64,000 bases of DNA from an uncultured Sphingomonadaceae bacterium (GTDB lineage: Bacteria > Pseudomonadota > Alphaproteobacteria > Sphingomonadales > Sphingomonadaceae). Location: NCBI GenBank assembly GCA_947501695.1, contig CANMWO010000002.1:310001-374000 (forward strand), written 5' to 3'. The translations under genes and the position numbers were made by a program. Below the pieces are notes generated by a model. That model saw nothing but the letters and a program-made list of their open reading frames with translations, was not told the origin of the DNA and did not search any database. Below, in pieces: positions 25,094 through 34,000 of this stretch (positions within the stretch are counted from its first letter, which is position 1; each line of letters starts with the position of its first letter).

Positions 25094-26185
25094 ATGGATA
25101 AAAAAATTGATGGGCAAGCGTCCCAAAAAACCTTCTTAGGATCGATATTAAATATGAGCAGTCCTTGGGGCAATGGCGGCGGCGATGATGGTAAAGGTGG
25201 CGGGCCACGCAACCCATGGGGCACGCCTTCTGGCGGATCCTCTGGTGGCGGGCGCAAAGGCGGGTCCAGTTCGCTTGAAGAGCTATTCAAAAAAGGAACC
25301 GGCGGCGGTTTCAAAGGCGGCATACCGACACGCCCCGGCGGACGACCCTGGTGGCCGATACTGCTAATCGGATTTGTCCTTTTATGGGTAGCGCTGACCA
25401 GCGTCCATCGCGTCAGCCCACAGGAACGCGGTGTTGTTACATTTTTCGGATCCTATTCCAGAACCATGCAGCCTGGCCTGCATTTCTCATTACCAGCACC
25501 GATTGAGCAGATCACAAAACTGGATGTCGAAGAAATTCGTACGATCGATATCCCAACCGGTGAATCGGAAAAACTTATCCTGACTGGTGATCAGAATATC
25601 GTCGACCTCGCTTATTCCGTGCGTTGGAATATCAAGTCTCCCGAACTCTTCCTGTTCCAAATTGCAGAACAAGAAGAGACGATTAAGGAGGTTGCCGAAT
25701 CCGCAATGCGTGCGTCGGTAGCGAATTTCACGCTGGATGACACAATCGGTTCAGAGCGGACAGAAATTGAACAGCAGGTCGAACAGAATATGCAGGGCCT
25801 GCTCGATGGCTATGGTGCCGGTGTCGTTATTCGCGGTATCGCGATTAAAAAGGCCGATCCACCCGCAGCTGTGAACGATGCTTTTAAAGAAGTGTCTGCA
25901 GCCCAGCAAACAGCGCAAACCTATCTCAACGAAGCGCGCGCCTATGCACAACAGCTAACAGCACAGGCACAAGGTGAGTCAGCGGCCTTTGACAAGGTCT
26001 ATGCAGAATATCGCCTGGCGCCGCGGGTTACTCGTCAGCGTATGTATTATGAAACGATGGAGCGCGTCCTGGCACAAGTAGATAAAACAATTATCGAGGC
26101 CGATGGTGTAACACCTTATCTACCACTACCGGAAATCAAGAAACGGGCCCAAGCGCCAGCGCCTCAAGCCGTGGAGGCGAAATAA
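25094..26185 (+). CDS. hflK: FtsH protease modulator HflK
   Basis: SPFH-domain inner-membrane protein of 363 residues. A Gly-rich cytosolic N-terminus (GNGGGDDGKGG, GGSSGGGRKGG) precedes one membrane helix near residues 93-110 (WWPILLIGFVLLWVALTSV) and the periplasmic SPFH/band-7 domain beginning RVSPQERGVVTFFGSYSRTM, then a coiled-coil rich in Ala/Gln. With HflC it forms the cage around FtsH. A second possible start is the ATG at 25154 (MSSPWGN), closer to the usual HflK beginning. The stop shares a base with the hflC start (TAATG). Confidence 0.94.
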   Translation: MDKKIDGQASQKTFLGSILNMSSPWGNGGGDDGKGGGPRNPWGTPSGGSSGGGRKGGSSSLEELFKKGTGGGFKGGIPTRPGGRPWWPILLIGFVLLWVALTSVHRVSPQERGVVTFFGSYSRTMQPGLHFSLPAPIEQITKLDVEEIRTIDIPTGESEKLILTGDQNIVDLAYSVRWNIKSPELFLFQIAEQEETIKEVAESAMRASVANFTLDDTIGSERTEIEQQVEQNMQGLLDGYGAGVVIRGIAIKKADPPAAVNDAFKEVSAAQQTAQTYLNEARAYAQQLTAQAQGESAAFDKVYAEYRLAPRVTRQRMYYETMERVLAQVDKTIIEADGVTPYLPLPEIKKRAQAPAPQAVEAK

Positions 26186-27036
26186 TGGGTAACATCATGA
26201 AAAACCCCGTCGCTCTTAGCGTCATTCTTTTTGGTTTGATCTTGATACTGGTCAATACGCTGATCATCGTGCCAGAAACCCGTCAGGGTGTTGTCGTACG
26301 CTTTGGTGAACCAGTAAGGATCATCAACCGCTATCAAGACAATGTCCCATTTGGCCAAACCGGGGCAGGCCTTCTTCCCAAGGTGCCGTTCATCGAACAG
26401 GTCGAATGGATCGACAAACGCATCCTCGATGTCGAGATGGAACAACAACAGGTGCTGTCTACCGACCAATTGCGCTTGCAAGTCGATGCCTTTGCACGTT
26501 TTCGGATCACTGATCCCCTGCGCATGTTCATTGCAGCCGGCAACGAAGCACGGGTTGCAGACGAGCTGCGGCCAATCCTCGGTTCAGCGCTTCGGAACGA
26601 ATTGGGTAAACGCCCATTTGCCGCACTGCTCAGCCCCGAACGTGGTCAGGTGATGGATAATATCAAAACCGGACTCAATCGGGTCGCGCGCCAATATGGC
26701 GCGGAGATTGTCGATGTGCGGATTAAACGCGCCGACCTTCCCGATGGCACGCCTTTGGAAAGCGCCTATCAGCGGATGCGGACAGCGCGTGAGCAAGAAG
26801 CACGGACAATCAAGGCCCAGGGCGCTAAACAAGCTCAGATCATTCGCGCCGAAGCAGATGCGAGTGCAGCTAGAACCTATGCCGAAAGCTTTGGTAAGGA
26901 CGCGGATTTTTATGATTTCTACCGCGCCATGAAAAGCTATGAAACAACCTTCCGCAAAGGTCAGGAGGGCGACCCAAGCTCATCCTTCGTTCTGTCACCA
27001 GATAACGAATATCTGCGCCAGTTCCGCGGGAGATAA
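26185..27036 (+). CDS. hflC: FtsH protease modulator HflC
   Basis: Partner of HflK, 283 residues. An uncleaved N-terminal helix (VALSVILFGLILILVNTLII) leads into the SPFH domain: ETRQGVVVRFGEPVRIIN, VPFIEQVEWIDKRILDVEM and LSTDQLRLQVDAFARFRI. The C-terminal part has the long helix EQEARTIKAQGAKQAQIIRA. Translationally coupled to hflK. The next gene begins 6 nt after its stop. Confidence 0.95.
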   Translation: MGNIMKNPVALSVILFGLILILVNTLIIVPETRQGVVVRFGEPVRIINRYQDNVPFGQTGAGLLPKVPFIEQVEWIDKRILDVEMEQQQVLSTDQLRLQVDAFARFRITDPLRMFIAAGNEARVADELRPILGSALRNELGKRPFAALLSPERGQVMDNIKTGLNRVARQYGAEIVDVRIKRADLPDGTPLESAYQRMRTAREQEARTIKAQGAKQAQIIRAEADASAARTYAESFGKDADFYDFYRAMKSYETTFRKGQEGDPSSSFVLSPDNEYLRQFRGR

Positions 27037-27042
27037 TCGGCT

Positions 27043-27483
27043 TTGACGTCCAATCGGGATATTGTGAACGCCTATTATGAGGCGCTTGCCCGATTGGATG
27101 TTGATGCATTTGAAGCGCTCCATCATCCCGACGTCGTCTATAATGTGTCCGGAAACACGATTATTTCGGGCCGCTATGACAGTTTTGCCGCGCTCACGAC
27201 CGTGTTGCCGGTGATCTTCGAAGCACTTGATTTTGAGCATTTTCAGTTCGCCAAAAACTGGAAGATCATGACCGAAGGGCTCGATGGCATTACCGCGATC
27301 ATGGAAGCAGAAGGGATCGCGCGTAACGGCAAACGCTATGATCAGCGCTATGCTCATATTTTTTCGTTTCGTGACGGCAAAATCGCTTCTGTCCATGAAT
27401 TTTTCGACACGCATCTGGCAAATGATTCGCTTGAATTCTCGGGCAAAGCATCTTGCCAGACGGATGGTAAGTTCACGCTGTAG
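27043..27483 (+). CDS. NTF2-like/SnoaL-like domain protein
   Basis: A 146-residue cone-shaped alpha+beta protein of the nuclear-transport-factor-2 superfamily: IVNAYYEALARLDVDAFEAL then HPDVVYNVSG, the central strands YAHIFSFRDGKIASVHEFFD and a short tail. Members act as small-molecule isomerases, hydratases or binding proteins; no catalytic signature settles which. It starts with TTG at 27043 behind GGGAGA (27028-27033) and sits 6 nt after hflC, so it is probably in the hfl transcript. Function unknown. Confidence 0.75.
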   Translation: MTSNRDIVNAYYEALARLDVDAFEALHHPDVVYNVSGNTIISGRYDSFAALTTVLPVIFEALDFEHFQFAKNWKIMTEGLDGITAIMEAEGIARNGKRYDQRYAHIFSFRDGKIASVHEFFDTHLANDSLEFSGKASCQTDGKFTL

Positions 27484-27794
27484 CCGCAATTTTCGATAGA
27501 AATATCGGCGTTAATGTCTCCGAGCTGCGCAGCATTGACTACATTTGTCGTTTTTTCTACCGAATGACGTTTTTTTTCGACAAATCAGCGATTTTTGGGT
27601 TGCGAATGCCTTTTGTCACACCCAGATATCCTAGAGATGGTTTAAAAACACCGATCTTAAGGCTGATCTTAATGATCGACTGTGGTAACATTCAAATTCG
27701 GTTCATAAATTCTGCGCCAATGATTTATGTAACTTGAATGAATTTGGCATCGAATAGACAATGTCGATGCTGGTAAATTGAGAGGAATATTATT
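27484..27794. other. long intergenic region upstream of the DegP-type protease
   Basis: 311 bp without a gene. The sequence is AT-richer than the coding DNA around it and must carry the protease promoter. A direct repeat GATCTTAA occurs at 27653-27660 and 27665-27672 (12-bp period), a spacing used by response-regulator dimers. No terminator for the upstream genes and no RNA gene were seen. Confidence 0.45.
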
Positions 27795-29330
27795 GTGCGT
27801 TACGCTTACGGGATTTCAGCAGCTTTGCTTTTGGCTGGAGGGGCAGCAACACTATCTGGCGTTGGCTCCGCTGGTGCGCAAGTCGCTGCGAATGACAGCC
27901 AGGTAATGAAAGCCGCTGCGCCGCCAGCAGGCGCACCGATGAGCTTTGCCGACCTGACCGAGCAATTACAGCCGGCCGTTGTCAACATCTCCACGACACA
28001 GAAAGTGCGTGTGAGCAACAATCCGTTTGCCGGAACACCATTTGGTGGTCTCTTCGGCAATCGCGGTAGTAATAACAATGACAGCGGACGAACCCGTCAG
28101 GCCCAATCGCTGGGTTCCGGTTTCATCATTTCCGCCGATGGCTATGTGGTGACCAACAATCATGTGGTTGCTCCGGGTAATCGCAATGCGACGATTGAAA
28201 CAATCACCGTGATCATGCCTGATCGCACCGAATATGAAGCCACATTGGTAGGTCGCGATGCTGCCTCCGATATTGCTGTTCTTAAAATCAATGCGAAAAA
28301 GGACCTGCCTTTCGTCAAATTTGGCGATAGCGAAGGCGCCCGCGTGGGCGACTGGGTTATTGCGATTGGCAATCCGTTCGGCCTTGGCGGCACCGTGACA
28401 ACCGGTATTTTGTCGGCCATTCATCGCAACACCGGTCAAGGTGGCGCTTATGATCGTTTCTTGCAAACCGATGCGTCGATCAACCGTGGCAACAGTGGCG
28501 GACCGATGTTTGATCTGAACGGCAACGTTATCGGCATCAACAACGCAATTATTTCACCCACTGGCGGCAATGTCGGTATCGGCTTTGCCATTCCGGCAGA
28601 AGTCGCGGTTCCAATCGTGAACACATTGCGCAAGGGCGAGAAAATTGAACGCGGGTATCTGGGTGTGCAAATCAGCCCCTTAACCGAAGACCTTGCAGAC
28701 TCGCTAGGTCTTCAGAAAAATCGCGGTGAGTTTATCCAAAGCGTAGTACCAGGCGAAGGTGCGTCCAAAGCCGGAATTCAAGCTGGAGACGTGATTGTGA
28801 AGGTCAATGACCGGGCTGTAACGCCGGATCAGACGCTTTCTTTCCTAGTCGCAAATCTACCCGTTGGCACCAAAGTTCCCATCGAATTGCTGCGTGACGG
28901 CAAGACTGTCAAAGTCAATGCGACCCTTGGCGAACGTCCTTCGGAAGAAGAACTCGCTAGCAACTTTGATCCCGATGCCGAGGATCCAATGGGCACAGAT
29001 GAAGATGGTGCGAGTGCAGAAGCAACCGCGGAAGCGCTTGGTTTGTCAGTTGTCGATCTGACCCCTACTATCGCTCGTCAAATCCGCGTACCATCGACGC
29101 AAAAAGGTGTCGTCGTATCGACAGTTGATCGCAATAGTGATGCAGCCCGTAAGGGTATTACGCGTACGACAGTAATTATCAGCGTCAATCGTCGTCCGGT
29201 TAATACTGCTGCCGATTTGGACAAGGCCATCAGCGCTGCCAAACGATCGAACCGCGAAGCGGTCTTGTTACAGGTCAAGCAAGGCGGCCGTGATGCACGA
29301 TTTGTTCCGGTGCGCCTCAACGAAGACTAA
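27795..29330 (+). CDS. degP: DegP/DegQ (Do) family periplasmic serine protease
   Basis: Trypsin-like envelope protease-chaperone of 511 residues. Signal peptide (ALLLAGGAATLSGVGSAGA), catalytic His in VVTNNHVV, Asp in ASDIAVLKI, Ser in NRGNSGGPMFDLNG, followed by two PDZ domains (YLGVQISPLTEDLADSLGL near 285 and LSVVDLTPTIARQIRVP near 415). An Asn/Gly-rich insertion lies in the LA-loop region (residues about 78-100). The GTG start at 27795 has the ribosome site AGAGGA. The order hflK-hflC-degP is common in alphaproteobacteria and links FtsH quality control with periplasmic proteolysis. degP versus degQ/mucD cannot be decided here. Confidence 0.93.
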   Translation: MRYAYGISAALLLAGGAATLSGVGSAGAQVAANDSQVMKAAAPPAGAPMSFADLTEQLQPAVVNISTTQKVRVSNNPFAGTPFGGLFGNRGSNNNDSGRTRQAQSLGSGFIISADGYVVTNNHVVAPGNRNATIETITVIMPDRTEYEATLVGRDAASDIAVLKINAKKDLPFVKFGDSEGARVGDWVIAIGNPFGLGGTVTTGILSAIHRNTGQGGAYDRFLQTDASINRGNSGGPMFDLNGNVIGINNAIISPTGGNVGIGFAIPAEVAVPIVNTLRKGEKIERGYLGVQISPLTEDLADSLGLQKNRGEFIQSVVPGEGASKAGIQAGDVIVKVNDRAVTPDQTLSFLVANLPVGTKVPIELLRDGKTVKVNATLGERPSEEELASNFDPDAEDPMGTDEDGASAEATAEALGLSVVDLTPTIARQIRVPSTQKGVVVSTVDRNSDAARKGITRTTVIISVNRRPVNTAADLDKAISAAKRSNREAVLLQVKQGGRDARFVPVRLNED

Positions 29331-29358
29331 AACAGCATAAAAGCTTGTAACTTTACCC

Positions 29359-29387
29359 AAAGGCCAGCGCATCGCGCTGGCCTTTTT
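29359..29387 (+). terminator. strong intrinsic terminator after the DegP-type gene
   Basis: A perfect 12-bp stem AAAGGCCAGCGC (29359-29370) with its complement (29374-29385), a 3-nt loop and a T-run. It separates degP from the HerA-like gene. Confidence 0.9.
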
Positions 29388-29435
29388 GCTTGGTGAGGGA
29401 TATCCTTCAAATTCAGTTGATTGAGGGGATTCGTG

Positions 29436-31016
29436 ATGAGTGGTGCTACAGAGATATTTTTGGGACTCGGCGGAGACGAACGTCAAAGCCTGAACCTCAA
29501 ACGTGCCAATCGCCATGGCCTGATTGCCGGTGCAACCGGCACTGGTAAAACCGTTACGTTACAGGGCTTGGCCGAGAGTTTTTCTGCCAATGGCGTCCCG
29601 GTATTTGTCGCAGACGTGAAAGGTGATCTCGCAGGGATTTCCATGGCCGGTTCCTCGACCTTCAAACATGCTGACAAGTTGGAAGGGCGCGCCGAAGAAT
29701 TGGGCATGAGTGATTACGCCTATTCCGATAATCCAGCAATATTCTGGGACCTCTATGGCAAACAAGGCCATCCGATCCGCACGACAATTACCGAAATGGG
29801 GCCCTTGCTGCTGGCGCGGCTGATGGACCTGAATAATACGCAGGAAGGCGTGCTCAATATCGTCTTTCGCTTTGCCGATGAAGAAGGTTTGCTGTTGCTC
29901 AACCTTGATGATCTGCAATCCATGCTGGCTTACACCGCCGAAAACGCGAAAGAGCTGTCTGCCAAATATGGTAATGTCAGCAAAGCCAGTGTCGGCGCGA
30001 TCCAGCGCCAGTTGCTGCAACTCGACAGCCAAGGTGCAGGTCAGTTTTTTGGGGAACCCGCTCTGGAAATAGATGATTTCATCAAATGTGATGATCAGGG
30101 GCGTGGCTATATCAATGTGCTCGCTGCCGACCAGTTGATGCGCAGCCCGAAACTCTATGCGACCTTCTTGCTGTGGTTGCTTGCCGAGCTGTTTGAAACA
30201 TTGCCCGAGGTGGGTGATCCGGAAAAACCGAAGCTGGTGTTCTTTTTTGACGAAGCGCATTTACTGTTTGATGATGCTCCCAAGGCATTGGAAGACAAGA
30301 TCGAGCAAGTCGTACGCCTGATCCGCTCCAAAGGCGTTGGCGTGTATTTTGTCACCCAGAATCCCGTTGATATTCCAGAAGAAGTCGCTGGCCAGCTCGG
30401 AAACCGGGTGCAGCACGCGTTGCGTGCCTTTACCCCCCGCGATAAGAAAGCGATCAAGGCTGCCGCGGATACCTTCCGGATCAACCCTGAACTGGATGTC
30501 GAGGAAGCGATTACCGAGCTGCGTGTTGGTGAAGCTTTAGTCTCCACATTGATGGAAGATGGCGCGCCGTCGATTGTCCAGCGCACTTTGATCAAGCCAC
30601 CGCGCTCTCGTCTCGGGCCAGTGACCGCCAAAGAACGGGCGATCATGCAGTCTATCTCGCCCTATGATGGCAAATATGATGAAGAGATAGATCGGAACAG
30701 CGCCGAAGAAATCTTGGCGCAAAAAGTCGTCGACGCCACTGAAACCGCCAAAGAAGTCGAAGAAAAAGGCGAAGAGGAAGTCCGCAAGCAGCCGCGAAAG
30801 AGCAAAAGCATGTGGGAAAAAGCCTTCAGCCGCGGCGCGAAAGTCGCAATGGGGTCAGCAGCTGGCATGGCCGCTTCAACTATGTTGGGGAAAAAATCCC
30901 GGGCCAACCCGATGCGATCCGGCGTCACCTCTGCTGTGGGTTCAATCGCGACCGAACTCGCTGGCCCAGTTGCCGGACGTTTCGTGCGCAATCTGATTGG
31001 TGGATTGATGCGGTAA
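29436..31016 (+). CDS. HerA-like helicase/ATPase (DUF853 family)
   Basis: A 526-residue cytosolic P-loop ATPase of the HerA/FtsK superfamily. Walker A is GATGTGKTVTLQGLAESF near residue 33, Walker B LVFFFDEAHLLFDD near 270, and the sensor/arginine region is GVGVYFVTQNPVDIPEEVAG. The C-terminal third is charged and ends in a Gly/Ala-rich stretch. The DUF853 clade is widespread and its role unclear, probably DNA handling; no nuclease of the HerA-NurA type is adjacent. Start is ATG 29436 with GAGGGG upstream rather than an in-frame TTG at 29421. Confidence 0.9.
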   Translation: MSGATEIFLGLGGDERQSLNLKRANRHGLIAGATGTGKTVTLQGLAESFSANGVPVFVADVKGDLAGISMAGSSTFKHADKLEGRAEELGMSDYAYSDNPAIFWDLYGKQGHPIRTTITEMGPLLLARLMDLNNTQEGVLNIVFRFADEEGLLLLNLDDLQSMLAYTAENAKELSAKYGNVSKASVGAIQRQLLQLDSQGAGQFFGEPALEIDDFIKCDDQGRGYINVLAADQLMRSPKLYATFLLWLLAELFETLPEVGDPEKPKLVFFFDEAHLLFDDAPKALEDKIEQVVRLIRSKGVGVYFVTQNPVDIPEEVAGQLGNRVQHALRAFTPRDKKAIKAAADTFRINPELDVEEAITELRVGEALVSTLMEDGAPSIVQRTLIKPPRSRLGPVTAKERAIMQSISPYDGKYDEEIDRNSAEEILAQKVVDATETAKEVEEKGEEEVRKQPRKSKSMWEKAFSRGAKVAMGSAAGMAASTMLGKKSRANPMRSGVTSAVGSIATELAGPVAGRFVRNLIGGLMR

Positions 31017-31063
31017 GTCTTTGTGCTCCGCTGTAGGAACGATGGACTGCCTAAAAAACTAAC

Positions 31064-31465
31064 CTAATCCTTGGGGCCAAAGAAATTTGCTGCGATGTCC
31101 TTTGCGATTCGCATGGGACGCAGGGTATCTGCATCGATGCAGCACCAACTCGATTGCACTTCCGCCAGCACATCTTCGCCACGCCGGATTACTGTGCTGT
31201 AAAAAGCACGGGCACCATGGACTTTTTCTAACAGCACTTCAGCAATGACATCATCGTCCAGAAAGGCCGGTTTTCGGTAGGTTATCTCATGTTTCAGGGC
31301 AACCCAGAGATGCGTTGCCACAGCCTCTGACGGCGCGATTTTCTCCCAATGAGCCACAACAGCATCCTGCACCCATGTCAGATAATTGGCATTGTTCACA
31401 TGACCCATAAAGTCGATATCATCAGGCTCAATGGCGATGTTGTAGTGGTGGGGGATGCTGTTCAT
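31064..31465 (-). CDS. hotdog-fold acyl-CoA thioesterase (4HBT/YbgC type)
   Basis: A 133-residue thioesterase of the 4-hydroxybenzoyl-CoA thioesterase group. The active-site region DDIDFMGHVNNANYLTWVQD is canonical, followed by HEITYRKPAFLDDDVIAEV and a C-terminal strand VQSSWCCIDADTLRP. Hydrolyses acyl-CoA to free acid; substrate unknown. The ATG at 31465 is chosen because the longer frame to 31576 encodes a hydrophobic stretch foreign to the family. A 7-bp inverted repeat lies 3 bp upstream of the start. Divergent from a GST-like gene. Confidence 0.88.
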   Translation of the reverse strand: MNSIPHHYNIAIEPDDIDFMGHVNNANYLTWVQDAVVAHWEKIAPSEAVATHLWVALKHEITYRKPAFLDDDVIAEVLLEKVHGARAFYSTVIRRGEDVLAEVQSSWCCIDADTLRPMRIAKDIAANFFGPKD

Positions 31466-31468
31466 ATT

Positions 31469-31486
31469 GCTAACAATAATGTTAGC
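31469..31486. promoter_or_regulatory. inverted repeat next to the thioesterase start
   Basis: GCTAACA-ATAA-TGTTAGC, two perfect 7-nt arms, sits 3 bp upstream of the thioesterase ATG and in the divergent promoter region with the GST-like gene. It could be an operator or leader hairpin. No regulator gene is adjacent. Confidence 0.4.
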
Positions 31487-31601
31487 GGTGAGCGATTGAT
31501 AGAGCAAAAGCAAAAAAGCGACATACTGGTGTAAAATGATGCCAGATAGACACGATATTTTGTGATATGCCGCCATTTATTAAAATGACGGGGAGCTCAA
31601 A

Positions 31602-32315
31602 ATGACGATTACCTATTTCCAGTTTCAATCTGGTTTTGGCGTGCCGAACCCCAGTCCCTTTTGTATGAAGGGCGAAATATTGTTGAGAATGGCGAATCTT
31701 GAATATGGGTCAGAGATTATCGACGATCCGCGCAAAGCGCCCAAAGGCAAGCTGCCGTTCATGACCGATGATGGTACCGAGATCGCTGATACGGCGCTCA
31801 TCAAACGCCATCTGGAAAGCAAATATGATATCGATTTTGATGCCAGTTTGACGGCAGAAGAACGCGCCATCTCTCACGCCATGGCCCGGATGATCGAAGA
31901 ACGGCTCTATTGGGCGACGCTCTATAGCCGCTGGATTGACGAGCATAATTGGCCAATTATCAAAAATTTCTGGTTCGGAAGCATGCCGCCGATCATCCGT
32001 AATCTGGTACCGATTATCGCACAGAAACAGGTTAAAACGGGACTGCATGCTCATGGTATTGGCCGCCATACAGTAAAGGATATCTACGCCTTTGGTGCGG
32101 CTGATTTGGAGGCATTATCGATACAGCTGGGTCAGAAAGCCTTCATGTTTGGCGACCAGCCCCGCAGCCTTGATGCAATCGCCTATCCGATCATTGCCAA
32201 TAGCCTGGTTGACGAATTGCCGGGACCACTGCTCGATGCCGCCAAGTCGCACGCAAACTTCGCACCCTATGTACAACGGTGTGAGGCTCTATGGTTCCCG
32301 GATTTTAAACAGTAG
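31602..32315 (+). CDS. GST-like protein of the metaxin/Tom37/Fax type
   Basis: A 237-residue glutathione-S-transferase-fold protein. The N-terminal thioredoxin-like part reads PNPSPFCMKGEILLRMANLEY, then GKLPFMTDDGTEIADTALIK; the all-helical C-terminal domain includes EERLYWATLYSRWIDEHNWP and the N-cap motif RSLDAIAYPIIANSL. The sequence is closest in style to the Fax/metaxin branch, whose members often lack classical GST activity. The PSPFC cysteine could be functional. Substrate unknown. Confidence 0.8.
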   Translation: MTITYFQFQSGFGVPNPSPFCMKGEILLRMANLEYGSEIIDDPRKAPKGKLPFMTDDGTEIADTALIKRHLESKYDIDFDASLTAEERAISHAMARMIEERLYWATLYSRWIDEHNWPIIKNFWFGSMPPIIRNLVPIIAQKQVKTGLHAHGIGRHTVKDIYAFGAADLEALSIQLGQKAFMFGDQPRSLDAIAYPIIANSLVDELPGPLLDAAKSHANFAPYVQRCEALWFPDFKQ

Positions 32316-32332
32316 CTTTCCGCTTTGATAAT

Positions 32333-33421
32333 TTACGCGAGCCTCAGTTTGAAGTTTTCAAAAGCCAATGACCGTTCCAGCGTAAAATTCTGAAAGTCTA
32401 TTGCACCGTTAATCGGGGCTAAAAATCCATCCACTGCCACTTTATCAGCACTTTCCAATTCCCGATAAAAGCGCAAAGCGCGTTGCAACATCCACAAGCT
32501 AAAGGGCGGCGCTATCCGTTGACCGGTTACGCCTTCAACGGTGAATTCCGCCATGCCCACAGCACGAGGCAAGTCAGCATCCTCGTTGGCCTCAGCCCAA
32601 GCCGTCAGCATATTTGCTGTTGTCTGGAGAAACGGCATCTGCTCTCCCATCATCCGTTCCAAAACCGGCGTCAGCGTTTCTGGCACCTCGTCATCGGGCA
32701 AAAATTCCCCGGATAGCGGCGCTTTGACGTCGACCATTCGTTCAACCCAGGCAGCCACACGCGGAGCAAGCCGCTTCATAATCTCACCTGATGCAGGATC
32801 GCGATAGAGATGGGCAAAAAGCGGACCAATCAAACCGTAGTCACCGATCGAGGGTCGCGATCCGAGTAGATAGTCATGCACCGCAAAATGCGCGTCCAGA
32901 TCAGCTAGCAACGCCTCATAGCTTGCTTCAATGGCTGGAATGGTCTGATCGTTGATTCCCAAAATCGGGCAAAATCCTTTGAAGTTCTGACCACGCTCAC
33001 GACCTATGACATATTGTTCTTCTTTACTCGCTTCTGGCGCAGCGACAGCGCCAAATTCGCCATAAACCCATTCTTCATTATAGTTCCACCGATAGTGCAT
33101 GGCGGGGATAACCAGCCATTCATCGCCAAAAACTTCCATCAAAAGCGCGACCAGACGCTGTTTTGGCGTATCGGGATAGACCGATGGCCCGCCTGTTTCG
33201 TCTTCGAAATGATCGATGATCAGGGTGGTATCCTGAAGCGTTTGACCCTCTGCAGTTTCCATGACGGGGATTACAGGCCGTCCAACCTTGGGTATGATGA
33301 TATTCGTGTAAACGTCGGTCGTGCTCAGGATTTCTTCATAATCCACGCCCTTCCAATCAAGATAAGCGCGCGCCTTTCCTGAATAGAGCGACAAAGGTCC
33401 GCCGTAAAATTTATGAGTCAT
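32333..33421 (-). CDS. glutathione S-transferase family protein, long form
   Basis: A 362-residue protein, about 130 residues longer than a classical GST. The N-terminal domain begins FYGGPLSLYSGKARAYLDWK and has the cis-Pro region PKVGRPVIPVMETAEG, then LQDTTLIIDHFED. The C-terminal helical domain includes SRPSIGDYGLIGPLFAHLYR; further helices extend to the end. It lies 3 nt after queF on the same strand. It may bind glutathione, but the Ser at the usual catalytic position is only suggestive. Role unknown. Confidence 0.8.
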   Translation of the reverse strand: MTHKFYGGPLSLYSGKARAYLDWKGVDYEEILSTTDVYTNIIIPKVGRPVIPVMETAEGQTLQDTTLIIDHFEDETGGPSVYPDTPKQRLVALLMEVFGDEWLVIPAMHYRWNYNEEWVYGEFGAVAAPEASKEEQYVIGRERGQNFKGFCPILGINDQTIPAIEASYEALLADLDAHFAVHDYLLGSRPSIGDYGLIGPLFAHLYRDPASGEIMKRLAPRVAAWVERMVDVKAPLSGEFLPDDEVPETLTPVLERMMGEQMPFLQTTANMLTAWAEANEDADLPRAVGMAEFTVEGVTGQRIAPPFSLWMLQRALRFYRELESADKVAVDGFLAPINGAIDFQNFTLERSLAFENFKLRLA

Positions 33422-33424
33422 CTA

Positions 33425-33895
33425 TCAACCTCTTCCTCTGTAGGAGGCAACGCCTTGATCAGGAATCCACAGCCCCTTGGGCGGATCGCTGGATTGCCAG
33501 AAAACATCTATTGGAATACCCCCACGCGGATACCAATAACCACCGATGCGGAGCCATTTGGGCTTCATCTCCGTAAACAGCCGCTGCCCTATGCCGACCG
33601 TGCAATCTTCATGAAAGGCTGCATGGTTGCGGAAAGAACCTAAAAATAGCTTGAGCGATTTAGATTCCACGATCGTTTTATCAGGCGCATAATCGATGAC
33701 CAGATGGGCAAAATCGGGCTGGGCCGTCACCGGGCAAAGCGAAGTAAATTCGGGAACTGCAAAGCGTGTGAGATAGAGTTCGCCGAAACGCGGATTGGGC
33801 ACATAGTCAAGTACTGCCTCTTCTGGCGAGGTCGGCAAAGGGCTCTCCTGACCAAGGAAACGGGGTGCGGGGTTTTGTGTGTCATTATCTGTCAT
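33425..33895 (-). CDS. queF: NADPH-dependent 7-cyano-7-deazaguanine reductase
   Basis: Reduces preQ0 to preQ1 in queuosine synthesis. A single T-fold unit of 156 residues, the short (B. subtilis-type) QueF class. The catalytic cysteine is in [20 protein letters not shown], the family motif [20 protein letters not shown] follows, and a Cys/Asp pair is in HEDCTVGIG. The start is placed at ATG 33895; an alternative in-frame start lies three codons upstream at 33904. gluQ, which makes glutamyl-queuosine, is also in this window at 52.7 kb, consistent with an active Q pathway. Confidence 0.95.
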   Translation of the reverse strand: MTDNDTQNPAPRFLGQESPLPTSPEEAVLDYVPNPRFGELYLTRFAVPEFTSLCPVTAQPDFAHLVIDYAPDKTIVESKSLKLFLGSFRNHAAFHEDCTVGIGQRLFTEMKPKWLRIGGYWYPRGGIPIDVFWQSSDPPKGLWIPDQGVASYRGRG

Positions 33896-34000
33896 GCAGG
33901 TCATCTAATGCACAGGGCAGCTCATGTCATCCCTGAGTGCGCATTCATTCATGGTTCAGCGAACAAGGCGGCAAACGGTCGCTCAGGGCTAAAAAGGGCA

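Noticed and set aside
29436-31016. HerA-like ATPase as a HerA-NurA or Sir2-HerA defence module
   Set aside because: No NurA, Sir2 or DUF4297 gene nearby; the sequence fits the widespread DUF853 group.
33704-34000. Upstream extension of the proline-rich protein gene
   Set aside because: Antisense to queF; a signal-like helix and a ribosome site place the start at 34001.
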